Assembly (NCBI GenBank): GCA_028285005.1
Contig: JANQQP010000004.1
Location: 117,261 to 181,260 of the forward strand
Length of the DNA: 64,000 bases
Source of the DNA: Dehalococcoidia bacterium
Lineage (GTDB): Bacteria > Chloroflexota > Dehalococcoidia > Lucifugimonadales > Lucifugimonadaceae
Reading direction: 5' to 3'
A program made the position numbers and the translations under genes. The notes under the pieces are model-generated. The model searched no databases, had not been told where the DNA came from, and worked only from the letters and a program-made list of their open reading frames with translations. Positions 1-8,353 of this stretch are shown here, one piece after another. Positions within the stretch are counted from its first letter, which is position 1. Every line of letters begins with the position of its first letter.

Positions 1-156
1 AGATATGTGGCTGCCGGCTCGGTGTTCCTGGCCTGGGTTGCCACTGCCACGTTCCTGCCCATATTCAACGTGTCCTCGGGCTTTCTCGGAAGCCCGGTAG
101 GAATCGTTGGACTTATCATCGCCTTCTACGTGGCGAACAACAAGGTTCGGATCTAG
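1..156 (+). CDS. C-terminal fragment of an integral membrane protein
   Basis: An open frame enters at base 1 and runs to a TAG at 154-156, giving the last 51 residues of a protein whose start lies outside the window. The fragment holds two hydrophobic stretches (around AGSVFLAWVATATFLPIF and VGIVGLIIAFYVA) separated by a short Ser/Gly/Pro loop, and ends in a basic tail, NNKVRI. That is the pattern of two closing transmembrane helices with a cytoplasmic end. The fragment is too short to assign a family. It faces the epimerase gene convergently across 18 bp. Confidence 0.6.
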   Translation, partial: RYVAAGSVFLAWVATATFLPIFNVSSGFLGSPVGIVGLIIAFYVANNKVRI

Positions 157-174
157 GCGACTACTGCCGGTGAG

Positions 175-1197
175 CTAGACCTTTGTTGGAATGATCTCGT
201 TGCTGCCGCTTTCGCGATAGCGCATCGCCTCGTCGACCATGTCCTGGATCGAGAGTTGCGGATCGTAGCCAAAGTCGTCTCTGGCTGCGCTGAGATCGTA
301 TTCGTAGAAGGTCGGGTTCATCGGCAAGTTGACGCGGGTCACTGGAGCACCGGTCTTCTCTGCCATGTACGGGACGACCGTGTCCCATGTGAACGGCTCT
401 TTCGATGCGATCTGGTAGACCTTGCCAAAGGTGTTCGGGTTTCCTACGGCCCGGTCATATGCGTGAACGATCTCACGCACCTCGATCATTTGCTTCTTCC
501 AGGGGCGACCGTTGCGGTCGCAGGCGATAATCAGGTGAGGCTCGCCTTCGTAGGCGTTCCGCATCTCCTCGTACGTTGCCCGGCCTTCATCATCGGTGCG
601 GCCTTCGAACTGGTCGATAAAGGTCTTGAGATGGAACTGGCGGAAATCCAGGACTTCGCCGGCGCCCCAGACGTTTGAGAACCGGATCACCGTCGCCGGA
701 AGGTGTTCGTGCCGGACGTATCGGTCGACGAGGTGCTCATCGAGAACCTTGGTGTAGCCGTACCAGTCGGTCGATGAGAGTGGCAGGGAACGTTCGGCGA
801 TTGGCTCAGCGATGCCTTCAGGCGGATACTTCGACATCGTGGCATCGGTGCTGGTCAGGATGATGTGTTTCAACGAGTCACCGAGTCCAAGCGCAGCCTC
901 AAGCACGTTGAACGTGCCTTTGACGTTGGTATCGAAGTACTGTTCGGGCGTGAACGGACCGCCAGCCTGAAACGCTGCCCCGAGATGGAGGATCACCTCC
1001 TGCCCGGCCGCCGCGGCGTTGACGTCCGCGCTTGATGCCAGGTCACCTTCGACTATCTCAGCTCCGATCTGCTGGAGCTTCTCGGACTGCCGGTCGCCGG
1101 GCCACACGAAGCCTCGGACATCGTGCCCATTCTGAAGATAGTGCCGGGCAACATTTGCGCCCACTCGACCAGTTATTCCAGTGACTAGGATTTTCAT
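175..1197 (-). CDS. NAD-dependent epimerase/dehydratase (extended SDR)
   Basis: This 340-residue extended short-chain dehydrogenase/reductase has the N-terminal Rossmann motif G7-x2-G10-x2-G13 directly after MKILVT. A catalytic YxxxK (WYGYTK) sits near residue 146 and an STD strand comes before it. Such enzymes epimerise, dehydrate or oxidise sugar nucleotides or free sugar acids with NAD(P). The C-terminal half (NVWGAGEVLDF) would set the substrate, which I cannot name. The start has an A/G-rich leader (aggtaaagaaac). It lies 11 bp downstream of a co-directional enolase-superfamily gene, so a shared role in sugar-acid catabolism is a reasonable inference. Confidence 0.8.
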   Translation of the reverse strand: MKILVTGITGRVGANVARHYLQNGHDVRGFVWPGDRQSEKLQQIGAEIVEGDLASSADVNAAAAGQEVILHLGAAFQAGGPFTPEQYFDTNVKGTFNVLEAALGLGDSLKHIILTSTDATMSKYPPEGIAEPIAERSLPLSSTDWYGYTKVLDEHLVDRYVRHEHLPATVIRFSNVWGAGEVLDFRQFHLKTFIDQFEGRTDDEGRATYEEMRNAYEGEPHLIIACDRNGRPWKKQMIEVREIVHAYDRAVGNPNTFGKVYQIASKEPFTWDTVVPYMAEKTGAPVTRVNLPMNPTFYEYDLSAARDDFGYDPQLSIQDMVDEAMRYRESGSNEIIPTKV

Positions 1198-1208
1198 TCG
1201 TTGTTTCT

Positions 1209-2420
1209 TTACCTGATTACCGTCTCGTGCTGTTTGTACACTCGAGTGTATAGCTCTTCATCTACTCCTACACCGAGTCCGGGGGTGTCTGGCACGCTGT
1301 AGCAGCCGTTCTCGAACTCATAGCCCTGCATGTTGTAGAGCTCGAAATTCAGTGTTGAATCCTCAGCGATGACAAAGCGTTCGGTGACTGCTCCGAACTG
1401 GATGTCACCGCGCAGCCCAATCGCCGCAGCGTTGTAGTTGTGCGGGCAGATCGTCGTCTCGTACCCGGCCTCTTCGATATCCAGCGCCAGTCGGTGGAAG
1501 GGCCAGAAGCCCATGTCCAACATGTCAGGCTGGATACCGTCCAGCAGCTTCTCTTCCATGAGCTGCCAGTAGATTGTGTTACGGCCGCGATGACTTTCGC
1601 CGTCGACAATCATCGTCTCAGGAGACCAGCGGTCTCGCCAGTCTCTGAGCGATCGGTAGTCGTCGACATTCTCGGTGACCATCTCCTCCATCCAAAAGAC
1701 GTTTGATTGCGCCGTTTCACGCACGAAAGTCTCTAACAGGTCTAGCTTGCCGTCATAGCCGTTGTTGGCGTCAACCAAGATCTTGATGTCTGGTCCGACA
1801 GCGTCGCGAACGGTATTTACTACTTCGATGTCCCTGGCGACTCCGGCGTTTGGCTTGAACCAGCGTCCCGGACGTCCGAGCTTCAGTTTCACCGCTCGCC
1901 AGCCCTTTTCGATCGCTTGAGAAGCTTCGTTCGCGACTGCATCTGCTCCAAGCTCGGGATGGACGAGGTCCTGGAAGTAGAGGCTCGAGTCGTATGCCTC
2001 TACGCAGTCGCGTACCTTCGGACCGAGTAGGGCGTAAGAGGGAACGCCGAGAGCTCGGCCCATCAGATCGAAGATGGCGAAGTCGACATACCCGTTTTCT
2101 CGGAGCAGCTCCTCCCATCGCGGATTGACGCCCGTGACTCTGTCGCCACTGACTCGATAGAAGTCGAAGACATCCGCTCCTATCAGTTGACTGAGAAGTG
2201 AATAGAGCTGCGAAAGGGTGCCGCGGTTCATCGCCGGGCGGGCGTTGGTAATTCCGGTGAGTCCGCTATCGGTCTTGACCTGCACAAGCCACTCACGCTG
2301 GTTGTGACCGTAGTTTTCACTCTTCGAGTTCCTGCCAACGATGCGGCCTTCATCCGGTGCTCCGAAGTGAGTCTCGACAGGAGTGATAAGGATTTCGTTG
2401 ATGGTGTGTTTTTCTGGCAT
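1209..2420 (-). CDS. Enolase-superfamily dehydratase/racemase (MR subgroup), copy 1
   Basis: This 403-residue mandelate racemase/muconate lactonizing-type enzyme has a small N-terminal capping domain and a TIM barrel. Motifs in order are KLK (KxK general base, about residue 179), metal-ligand Asp in LVDANNGY, Glu in WMEEM, Glu in VDGES, Asp in QPDML and His in CPHNYN, the partner base of the His-Asp dyad. All of the expected Mg2+ ligands and bases are present, so it should be active, probably dehydrating or epimerising a sugar acid. The substrate is unknown. It is a tandem paralogue of the next gene upstream, with the same length and motif set, and forms a minus-strand group with the epimerase and the amidohydrolase. 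Confidence 0.85.
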   Translation of the reverse strand: MPEKHTINEILITPVETHFGAPDEGRIVGRNSKSENYGHNQREWLVQVKTDSGLTGITNARPAMNRGTLSQLYSLLSQLIGADVFDFYRVSGDRVTGVNPRWEELLRENGYVDFAIFDLMGRALGVPSYALLGPKVRDCVEAYDSSLYFQDLVHPELGADAVANEASQAIEKGWRAVKLKLGRPGRWFKPNAGVARDIEVVNTVRDAVGPDIKILVDANNGYDGKLDLLETFVRETAQSNVFWMEEMVTENVDDYRSLRDWRDRWSPETMIVDGESHRGRNTIYWQLMEEKLLDGIQPDMLDMGFWPFHRLALDIEEAGYETTICPHNYNAAAIGLRGDIQFGAVTERFVIAEDSTLNFELYNMQGYEFENGCYSVPDTPGLGVGVDEELYTRVYKQHETVIR

Positions 2421-2470
2421 CGATCAGTCGGGTCTTGGCTATATGTATGTACCGAATCGTTGAAGTGACG

Positions 2471-3661
2471 CTATGAGACTTTCCATTCGTGTGTTGCGTA
2501 GTGCGACTGAAACAAGTCTTCGTCAATTTCGATGCCCAGGCCGGGCTTCTCCTCGACTACGTAGGCACCGTCCCTGAATTCAGGAAATGGCCCATATATA
2601 TGTGGGTGATTGCGTTCATCTTCGAGGGAGACGAACGTTTCGGTCGCGGCACCGAAAGCGATGTCAGCGAACGTTCCAAACGTACCGTTGCCGAAGTTGT
2701 GAGGAATCGACCGCACGCCGGTGCCGCTGAGCGCCCGATCAATCTCCATCCACTTGAGGAATCCTGCGCTCACGATGTCGGGCTGGTAGCCATCGATCAG
2801 GCCGAGATCGACGAGGTCCTGGAACGTATTGCTGATGGGATTTCGGTCTACCTCGCCGCAAACCAGTAGCGAATTTGAGCCGTACCTGGCCAACATCTCA
2901 CGCATCGCACGGTATCCAGCTACGTCGTGAGTGATCATCTCCTCGAGCCAGAAGATGTCGGCCGAAACCGTCTCCCGGATGAAGTCCTCGAGCAGATCGT
3001 GGTGCCCGTCGTAGCCGAAGTTGGCGTCTACATATATCTGGAAATCGGGTCCGACAGCTTCCCGGACTCCGAGCACGACCTCAACATCTCGCTTCATTCC
3101 GGCCTCTGGCAGCATCCATCGACCGCCTCTGCCGGTCTTGATCTTCAGCGCGCGGTAGCCAGCAGCCTTCGCTTCAGCAGCCTCTTCGGCAACTTGTTTC
3201 GCCCCCTTTTCCGGGACGAGGAAGTCCTGGAAGTAGAGCGTGGTGTCGTAGGCCGGGACTGTGTCTCTGACCTTGCCGCCCAGTAACTGAACCGCCGAAA
3301 CCGAGTGCGAATTGCCGTAGAGGTCGAACGCCAGAATCGAAAGCCATGGATGGTCTCGGAAGAGCCTTGAGGTTGATTCTCCAGCGCCGGTTACGACTCC
3401 GTCCTGAACAGCAAGCAACTGATCGACTTCAAGGCCGATTAACTCTTCTCGCAGCAGTTTCAGCAGGTCCTCTACTCGACCGTCCCGCATGAAGCGATTG
3501 GCGATGGTCACGCCCTCGAATCCGTCGTCAGTCTGAGCCCTGACAACCCATTCGAGTCTCTGCATGCCAATGTTGTCTATATAGGCGTTCTTACCGAGCT
3601 CTTTTCGGTAGTGGGACGGGACTGGCGTCACTGACGCCCTGGTAATCTTCATGCCTTTCAA
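2471..3661 (-). CDS. Enolase-superfamily dehydratase/racemase (MR subgroup), copy 2
   Basis: This 396-residue paralogue of the neighbouring copy keeps KIK (KxK), YVDANFGYDG, WLEEM, LVCGEV, YQPD and the SIPHNFGN His. The metal ligands and acid/base residues are therefore intact. The blocks around the active site (RGGRWM.PEAG, DVEVV, GYDG..DLLE.F.RET) match copy 1 closely, which argues for a tandem duplication. The annotated start is TTG at 3661; an ATG nine bases downstream (3652) is an equally good candidate, because GGAG lies upstream of both. The product is probably a cytoplasmic acid-sugar dehydratase. Substrate specificity cannot be read from the sequence. Confidence 0.85.
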   Translation of the reverse strand: MKGMKITRASVTPVPSHYRKELGKNAYIDNIGMQRLEWVVRAQTDDGFEGVTIANRFMRDGRVEDLLKLLREELIGLEVDQLLAVQDGVVTGAGESTSRLFRDHPWLSILAFDLYGNSHSVSAVQLLGGKVRDTVPAYDTTLYFQDFLVPEKGAKQVAEEAAEAKAAGYRALKIKTGRGGRWMLPEAGMKRDVEVVLGVREAVGPDFQIYVDANFGYDGHHDLLEDFIRETVSADIFWLEEMITHDVAGYRAMREMLARYGSNSLLVCGEVDRNPISNTFQDLVDLGLIDGYQPDIVSAGFLKWMEIDRALSGTGVRSIPHNFGNGTFGTFADIAFGAATETFVSLEDERNHPHIYGPFPEFRDGAYVVEEKPGLGIEIDEDLFQSHYATHEWKVS

Positions 3662-3704
3662 TTGCTCCGTGCTTGCATTCTCGTAGCGGTTCCCGAGCCT
3701 TCTC

Positions 3705-5198
3705 TTACGCCATGTTCCGGCGCAAAGCTCGCCCAGCTCTGGCGTGAGTGTGTTTGCCGTCTCGGATCACGAACCGACCGTTGACGATGACGTGTGGCAT
3801 TCCGTCCGGACCGTTCCGTGGGTCTTCGAACGTGGCCCTGTCTATCACAGTTGCCGGGTCAAACAGGACGATGTCTGCGAACGCGCCCGGCTTTAACGCG
3901 CCGCGATCAGTGAGCGAGAATTTCTTCGCTGGAAAACCCGTCATACGCCAGATGGCGTCTTCCAGCGAAAGGATGCCTTCATCCCGAACGTACTTGCCGA
4001 GGATACGCGGGTACGTTCCCCACGCCCTCGGGTGTGGTTTTGAACCGCGGTCCAGTCCATCTGTGCCGATCATGGTTGATGGGTGTGCCATGACCATCCG
4101 CACGTCGCCCTCGTCCATGCCAAACGCCGCGACCAACACCTCATTGCCGTGCTCTTTGAGAATGCGGTTCGCCGCGTCTTCTCCCGTTAAGTCCCACTCC
4201 TCGACGAAGCTCTGCAGCGTTCTTCCCTCGAGTGATGGATCATCAGGGACCGAACACAGCAACACCTCGTCTGGCGACGACCTTCCCATGGCACCGCCAG
4301 ATCCGGAGCCGAACGTCCCGTTCTGGACGAGGGCGAATAGCATGGTGCTGCGAGCCGTGTAGGGATACTGATCTGCTGTGACGTCTAGCCCGTCTGACTG
4401 AGCGGACTCGATCATCTCCAGCGATTGAGTGACCTTGCCCCAGTTCTCGGCCCCTACGGCCTTGTGGTGAGATATCTCAACGCCGCAACCGGCTGCTTTG
4501 CCGATGCCGATCGTCTCTTGTACGGCGTCCAGCAGGCCATCGCCCTCGTTGCGCATATGGGAGACATAGATGCCATCACGAGCGGCGACCTCCTCGGCCA
4601 GAGCAACAACTTCCGCAGTGTCGGAATACCTCCCAGGCTCGTACACGAGGCCGGTTGAGAGGCCAACGGCGCCGACTTCCATGCCCTCCGCAGTCATTCT
4701 GCGCATCTCAGCCAATTCGTCAGAGGACGGCGGGCGCTTCTCAACACCTCCCATGGCAGCGCGGCGCACCGTGTGATGGCCCACGAGAGCAGCGACGTTC
4801 AGGGATGGAGGGTTGCGGTCAACGGTCTCCAGGTAGTCGGCATAGCCGCTCCAGGGCTCGAAGGTTGCATCGACCTCCTGAATCGCTCGCATCTGTACCT
4901 GCGCAGACTCAGCAGGCGCCGCACCAAAGCCGCAATTGCCGACGATCACGGTTGTGATGCCCTGCAGGACGTTGTGAGTGACATCAGGCTCGGTGAGAAC
5001 CTGGAAGTCGTCGTGGCTGTGAACATCGATGAAGCCTGGCGCTGCGGCCAGTCCGGAAGCGTCGAGCGTCTGAGCAGCCTCGCTGGATATCTCACCGACC
5101 GCGGAGATGCGGTCGTCGTCGATCGCGATATCAGCGCGTACTCCAGGTGAGCCCGATCCGTCATAGACGATGGCGTTTCGGATGATGAGGCGGTGCAT
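3705..5198 (-). CDS. D-aminoacylase-type amidohydrolase (N-acyl-D-amino-acid deacylase family)
   Basis: This metal-dependent amidohydrolase has about 497 residues from the ATG at 5198. It has the N-terminal strand LIIRNAIVYDGSG, the HSHDD metal motif, GNCGFG (the Cys ligand region of D-aminoacylases), SHMRNEGD and EISHHKAVG His ligands, DQYPYTA and a late GTDG Asp. The family removes acyl groups from N-acyl-D-amino acids or related compounds. A GTG at 5252 would add 18 residues with no similarity to the family, so I prefer 5198, although no clear Shine-Dalgarno precedes it. It is the first gene of a minus-strand run with two enolase-superfamily genes and an epimerase. Confidence 0.85.
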   Translation of the reverse strand: MHRLIIRNAIVYDGSGSPGVRADIAIDDDRISAVGEISSEAAQTLDASGLAAAPGFIDVHSHDDFQVLTEPDVTHNVLQGITTVIVGNCGFGAAPAESAQVQMRAIQEVDATFEPWSGYADYLETVDRNPPSLNVAALVGHHTVRRAAMGGVEKRPPSSDELAEMRRMTAEGMEVGAVGLSTGLVYEPGRYSDTAEVVALAEEVAARDGIYVSHMRNEGDGLLDAVQETIGIGKAAGCGVEISHHKAVGAENWGKVTQSLEMIESAQSDGLDVTADQYPYTARSTMLFALVQNGTFGSGSGGAMGRSSPDEVLLCSVPDDPSLEGRTLQSFVEEWDLTGEDAANRILKEHGNEVLVAAFGMDEGDVRMVMAHPSTMIGTDGLDRGSKPHPRAWGTYPRILGKYVRDEGILSLEDAIWRMTGFPAKKFSLTDRGALKPGAFADIVLFDPATVIDRATFEDPRNGPDGMPHVIVNGRFVIRDGKHTHARAGRALRRNMA

Positions 5199-5327
5199 GC
5201 GCGGGCGGGTTGAGAGAGTGCGGCTGGTGGTAAGTCGGCCGAAATCTAGCACGAATTCCCACTCAACGAGCGCGCCGAACAGAAGCGAATTAGCCTTGAT
5301 CGTTGATCTGCGGTCTGGAAGAGCCGC

Positions 5328-5717
5328 TTACTCAGCGCGTCCGAAGTCGTCTTCGACCCGGACGATGTCGTCTTCGCCGAGATAGTCGCCAGTCTGGAGC
5401 TCTATGATCTCCAGCGGGTCGACAGAGGAGATGTTCTCTATCCGGTGAGTGACTGTCCGCGGAACGTCCATCGATTGACCTCTGCCGAGCGTGTGCTCCG
5501 CGCCATCGACCTGGACCTTCGCGGTGCCTCGAGCCACGACCCAGTGTTCATCCCGGTGCCTGTGCCACTGCAGTGAGAGGCGCTTGTTGGGCTTAACCGT
5601 CAGGCGCTTCGCCTGGAACCCGGGTCCGCTTGTAAGCACCTCGTAGGATCCCCACGGACGGTCCTCTTTGGTCCGGGAAGAGTTGGCCATGAATTCAATT
5701 GGCTCCTTCGCCGTCAT
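5328..5717 (-). CDS. Mannose-6-phosphate isomerase-like cupin
   Basis: This single-domain cupin of about 129 residues resembles the C-terminal domain of type II phosphomannose isomerase/GDP-mannose pyrophosphorylase. It has RPWGSYEVL, the metal motif with Q-W-H-x-H-R..EHW, GTAKV, and a second cupin motif with PRTVTHRIEN followed by ELQTGDYLGEDDIVR. It probably isomerises mannose-6-phosphate/fructose-6-phosphate or a related sugar. The ATG at 5717 is chosen because AAAGGA lies seven bases upstream. A longer frame starting at 5807 has no such signal and a low-complexity Arg-rich start. It is divergent from the sulfatase. Confidence 0.8.
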   Translation of the reverse strand: MTAKEPIEFMANSSRTKEDRPWGSYEVLTSGPGFQAKRLTVKPNKRLSLQWHRHRDEHWVVARGTAKVQVDGAEHTLGRGQSMDVPRTVTHRIENISSVDPLEIIELQTGDYLGEDDIVRVEDDFGRAE

Positions 5718-5879
5718 CTGGTCGTCCTTTGGGACTGGTCGCCGGTCAGGGAGTCTATCGTCAGCTTGAGCAGAGTTGCGGGCGTCGCTGACACGGCCGT
5801 CTTGCATCAGTATTCTTGCGCCGTCAGCAGAGTCTATCCGTAACCTTCGAAGTACGACTGAGCCAAAAGTGGAAGTGAC

Positions 5880-7346
5880 ATGCCCGAACGACCAAACATT
5901 CTCTTCATTCTCACCGATCAGCAGCGATACGACTCGCTTGCATGCTACGGCAACGACTGGCTGCAGGTCCCGACCCTCAATTCCCTCGCTGACGAGAGCT
6001 TCGTATTCGAGGCCGCATATGTGACACAGCCTGTCTGTACACCCGCCCGCGCGTCGATCATGACCGGACTCTATCCGCAGTCAACCGGCTTGCATCGCAA
6101 CAATATTCCACTGCCAGAAGATGTCCCCGTCATCGCAGAGATGGCGCCCGAAGAATACTACTGCGCCCACTTCGGCAAGTGGCACCTTGGTAATGACACG
6201 ATCAAACAGCGCGGGTTTGACCACTGGGTGAGCGTCGAGGATTTTCATCGGCCGCGCTACACGAAGCGCGAGTACCGCAATGTAGAGGCCGACTACAACC
6301 AGCACCTGCGAGACCACGGAGTTGAGGTCCCATCGTGGGAGGTCTCGTACGAGGGATGGGTCGCCGGAGCGAATCTTCCGGAGGAGGTCACGCAGGCAGG
6401 GTTCCTTGGGAAGTCGGCATCCGAGTTCATCAGAGGCTACTCATCTGGAGACCATTCAGATCAGCCGTTACTGATGTACCTGAACTTCTTCGAGCCTCAT
6501 CCGCCGTACACGGGGCCGCTGAACGATCTCTACGACCCTGCGGAGATGCCAGTTGGACCAGCTTTCTTGAAGCGGCCTGAAGATGGATCGCTTGTGAACC
6601 GTCTGAGGGCAGACCATTACATGGGTGGAGGCCTGAATCCGCTCGGCGCACAGGGCGGTGATGTCCACGACACGACGACCGAGGAAGGCTGGCGCAAGCT
6701 GCGGGCGCAATACTTCGCAAACATCACGCTGGTGGACCGACAGCTGGAGAAGGTGTTTGCCGCGCTGAAAGAGTCGGGAATGTGGGACAACACGGTGATC
6801 GTATTCACCAGTGAACACGGTGAGATGGCAGGCGATCACGGAATGCTAGAGAAGAGGTCGCTTTACGAACAGGCGTCACGAGTTCCGCTGCTCATGCGCG
6901 TGCCAGGAATGAACGAACAGCAGACTAGTGTGCCCGGTTCGTTCGGCCATGTTGACCTGGTGCCGACGTTGCTCGACTTGATGGGCGAAGAACGACCAGA
7001 TCATCTGCAGGGCACCTCTCGAGTGCCGGTGCTGCAGGGTGAGGAGACGCTTGAGGGCAACGAGGTGTTCGTACAGTGGAACGGGATGGGTGATAGAAAC
7101 CTGGGCTCTCCGGCGATTAACCGCATGGTGGCCGTGCCCTGGCGGAGTGTGGTGACGAGCGACCGGTGGAAGCTGAATCTTTCGCCGGGCGATCAGTGCG
7201 AGCTATATGACCTGAATAGCGACCCGGCCGAACTGGAGAACCTCTACGACAGGCCTGAACACCGCGACAGGGTGCGGGAGATGGCTGCGAGCATCAGGAT
7301 CTGGCAGCAGGAGACCGGCGATACGATGCCGCTGCCGGCAGTTTAG
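5880..7346 (+). CDS. Formylglycine-dependent sulfatase
   Basis: This 488-residue type I sulfatase/alkaline-phosphatase-fold enzyme has metal ligands in ILTDQQRYD near the start. The C-x-P-x-R signature reads VCTPAR, so Cys53 would be oxidised to formylglycine by a separate maturase. Further motifs are HFGKWHLG and a C-terminal FTSEHGEMAGDHG block. It has no signal peptide, which suggests a cytoplasmic enzyme removing sulfate from small imported sugars. No formylglycine-generating enzyme lies in the window. A GGAAGTGAC stretch precedes the ATG. The upstream divergent cupin shares an intergenic region of about 160 bp, where promoters for both should lie. Confidence 0.9.
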   Translation: MPERPNILFILTDQQRYDSLACYGNDWLQVPTLNSLADESFVFEAAYVTQPVCTPARASIMTGLYPQSTGLHRNNIPLPEDVPVIAEMAPEEYYCAHFGKWHLGNDTIKQRGFDHWVSVEDFHRPRYTKREYRNVEADYNQHLRDHGVEVPSWEVSYEGWVAGANLPEEVTQAGFLGKSASEFIRGYSSGDHSDQPLLMYLNFFEPHPPYTGPLNDLYDPAEMPVGPAFLKRPEDGSLVNRLRADHYMGGGLNPLGAQGGDVHDTTTEEGWRKLRAQYFANITLVDRQLEKVFAALKESGMWDNTVIVFTSEHGEMAGDHGMLEKRSLYEQASRVPLLMRVPGMNEQQTSVPGSFGHVDLVPTLLDLMGEERPDHLQGTSRVPVLQGEETLEGNEVFVQWNGMGDRNLGSPAINRMVAVPWRSVVTSDRWKLNLSPGDQCELYDLNSDPAELENLYDRPEHRDRVREMAASIRIWQQETGDTMPLPAV

Positions 7347-7377
7347 GCGGAGGCTATCGCTGAGCACTTCGAGAAGT

Positions 7378-7453
7378 TGGAGCGGCGAATGGGATTCGAA
7401 CCCACGACCCTCTGCTTGGGAAGCAGATGCTCTGCCAGCTGAGCTACCGCCGC
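7378..7453 (-). tRNA. tRNA-Gly (anticodon CCC)
   Basis: The minus strand folds into a complete cloverleaf. The acceptor GCGGCGG pairs with TCGCCGC, with one G-T pair. The D arm is GCTC..GAGC. The anticodon stem TCTGC/GCAGA encloses the loop TTCCCAA, so the anticodon is CCC. The T arm is GTGGG-TTCGAAT-CCCAT and the discriminator is T. The 3' CCA is encoded in the DNA (7378-7380). It lies 31 bp beyond the end of the sulfatase gene, on the opposite strand. Confidence 0.95.
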
Positions 7454-7473
7454 TCGCATCCGTAGATATGCAC

Positions 7474-7479
7474 ATTCTA
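7474..7479 (-). promoter_or_regulatory. Candidate -10 box for tRNA-Gly
   Basis: On the minus strand TAGAAT ends 20 bases before the 5' end of the tRNA, a suitable distance for a -10 element with a short 5' leader. No convincing -35 lies 16-18 bases upstream; TTGCCT is present with a 20-base spacer. Confidence 0.35.
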
Positions 7480-7552
7480 GCTTAGTCGGCACCGGCTTCA
7501 GGCAAGCCTGTGCCAATCTGCTTAGCATGAACGCTTTGAATGTAATCGCGAG

Positions 7553-7582
7553 AAGGCCCGGCGGGGTGCTGCGCCGGGCCTT
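7553..7582 (-). terminator. GC-rich hairpin terminator downstream of 7616-8230
   Basis: AAGGCCCGGCG (7553-7563) pairs perfectly with CGCCGGGCCTT (7572-7582) around an 8-base loop, an 11-bp stem. It sits just beyond the stop of the minus-strand secreted-protein gene, and on that strand is followed by a weak T/C run. It could also stop plus-strand transcription coming from the sulfatase side. Confidence 0.65.
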
Positions 7583-7615
7583 CGATGCAACTGCTAGCGT
7601 CCGGGGACTGCGGAG

Positions 7616-8230
7616 CTAGTAGTACTGAACTGAAGTAGCGACTCCGGTGTCTGAAGTCTCCGGGGTTGCTGCAGGTGGCTCAAAGCCACGGAATCCCCGG
7701 AAACCGCCTCGGCCGTGGTGTCCACCAGACCGACCGTGGTGCCGGAACTTGCCGTACTCGGAACGCAACGTCTCCAGTGCTTCTGAGGGCCGTGCGTCAA
7801 GCCACGTGGCGATCTCATCGGACTCGGCCTGTGTAAGGACCTCGTCAGCAACGAGACCGGCCAGGAATGAGTCGAGCTCACCGTCGTTCTGCGCATGCTT
7901 CAGACCATGCCGATCGCTACGGCTGAGGTTGCTCAGCGCGTCTGGCTTACCGTTAAACCAGTCGCGGATCGCATCGGCCTCAGCGGTCGTGATGACACCG
8001 TCTTCTACTGCGGTGGTGAGCCGCTCCTCAAGCCGTTCTGCTCGAGCCTCGGACCGAGCTGTTTCGACCGCCTCGGATAGCTCTTCGGGACTAACCCCGA
8101 GCAGCTCCGCCACGCGATCGATTCGCTCCGATGATCCACCGAATCCGTGCGCGCTGGCGGCTGCGACGCTGGCTAGCGAAAAGACCGCCAGGACTCCCAC
8201 AACTCCGAGGATCGTCAATTTACGTTTCAT
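7616..8230 (-). CDS. Secreted protein with two EF-hand-like/DUF2680-like repeats and His/Gly-rich tail
   Basis: This 204-residue exported protein has a signal peptide of about 28 residues (MKRK, hydrophobic core, A-S-A-H-G) and a helix ERIDRVAELLGVSPEELSEA. Two similar units of about 38 residues follow: one with VEDGVITTAEADAIRDWF and one with VADEVLTQAESDEIATWL, each followed by a (G/R)-(K/P) turn. The tail is HHGRSGGHHGRGGFRGFRGF. The repeats resemble small acidic helical modules seen in clostridial and Chloroflexota secreted proteins; true Ca2+ loops are not evident. A strong SD (GGAGAAGGGAAG) precedes the ATG. It lies downstream of the exporter genes on the same strand, 123 bp away. Its function is unknown; the His-rich tail could bind metal. 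Confidence 0.7.
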   Translation of the reverse strand: MKRKLTILGVVGVLAVFSLASVAAASAHGFGGSSERIDRVAELLGVSPEELSEAVETARSEARAERLEERLTTAVEDGVITTAEADAIRDWFNGKPDALSNLSRSDRHGLKHAQNDGELDSFLAGLVADEVLTQAESDEIATWLDARPSEALETLRSEYGKFRHHGRSGGHHGRGGFRGFRGFEPPAATPETSDTGVATSVQYY

Positions 8231-8353
8231 AGCTTCCCTTCTCCGTGCTGCTGCGCCGTGGCGCTTCTATTCGCAGTCCACATATCGAACTTAACTGTCC
8301 GGTATCGGCTCAGAATGTGACCTTTCTTAGAGTCTTCTAATGAGCCGAGTTGG

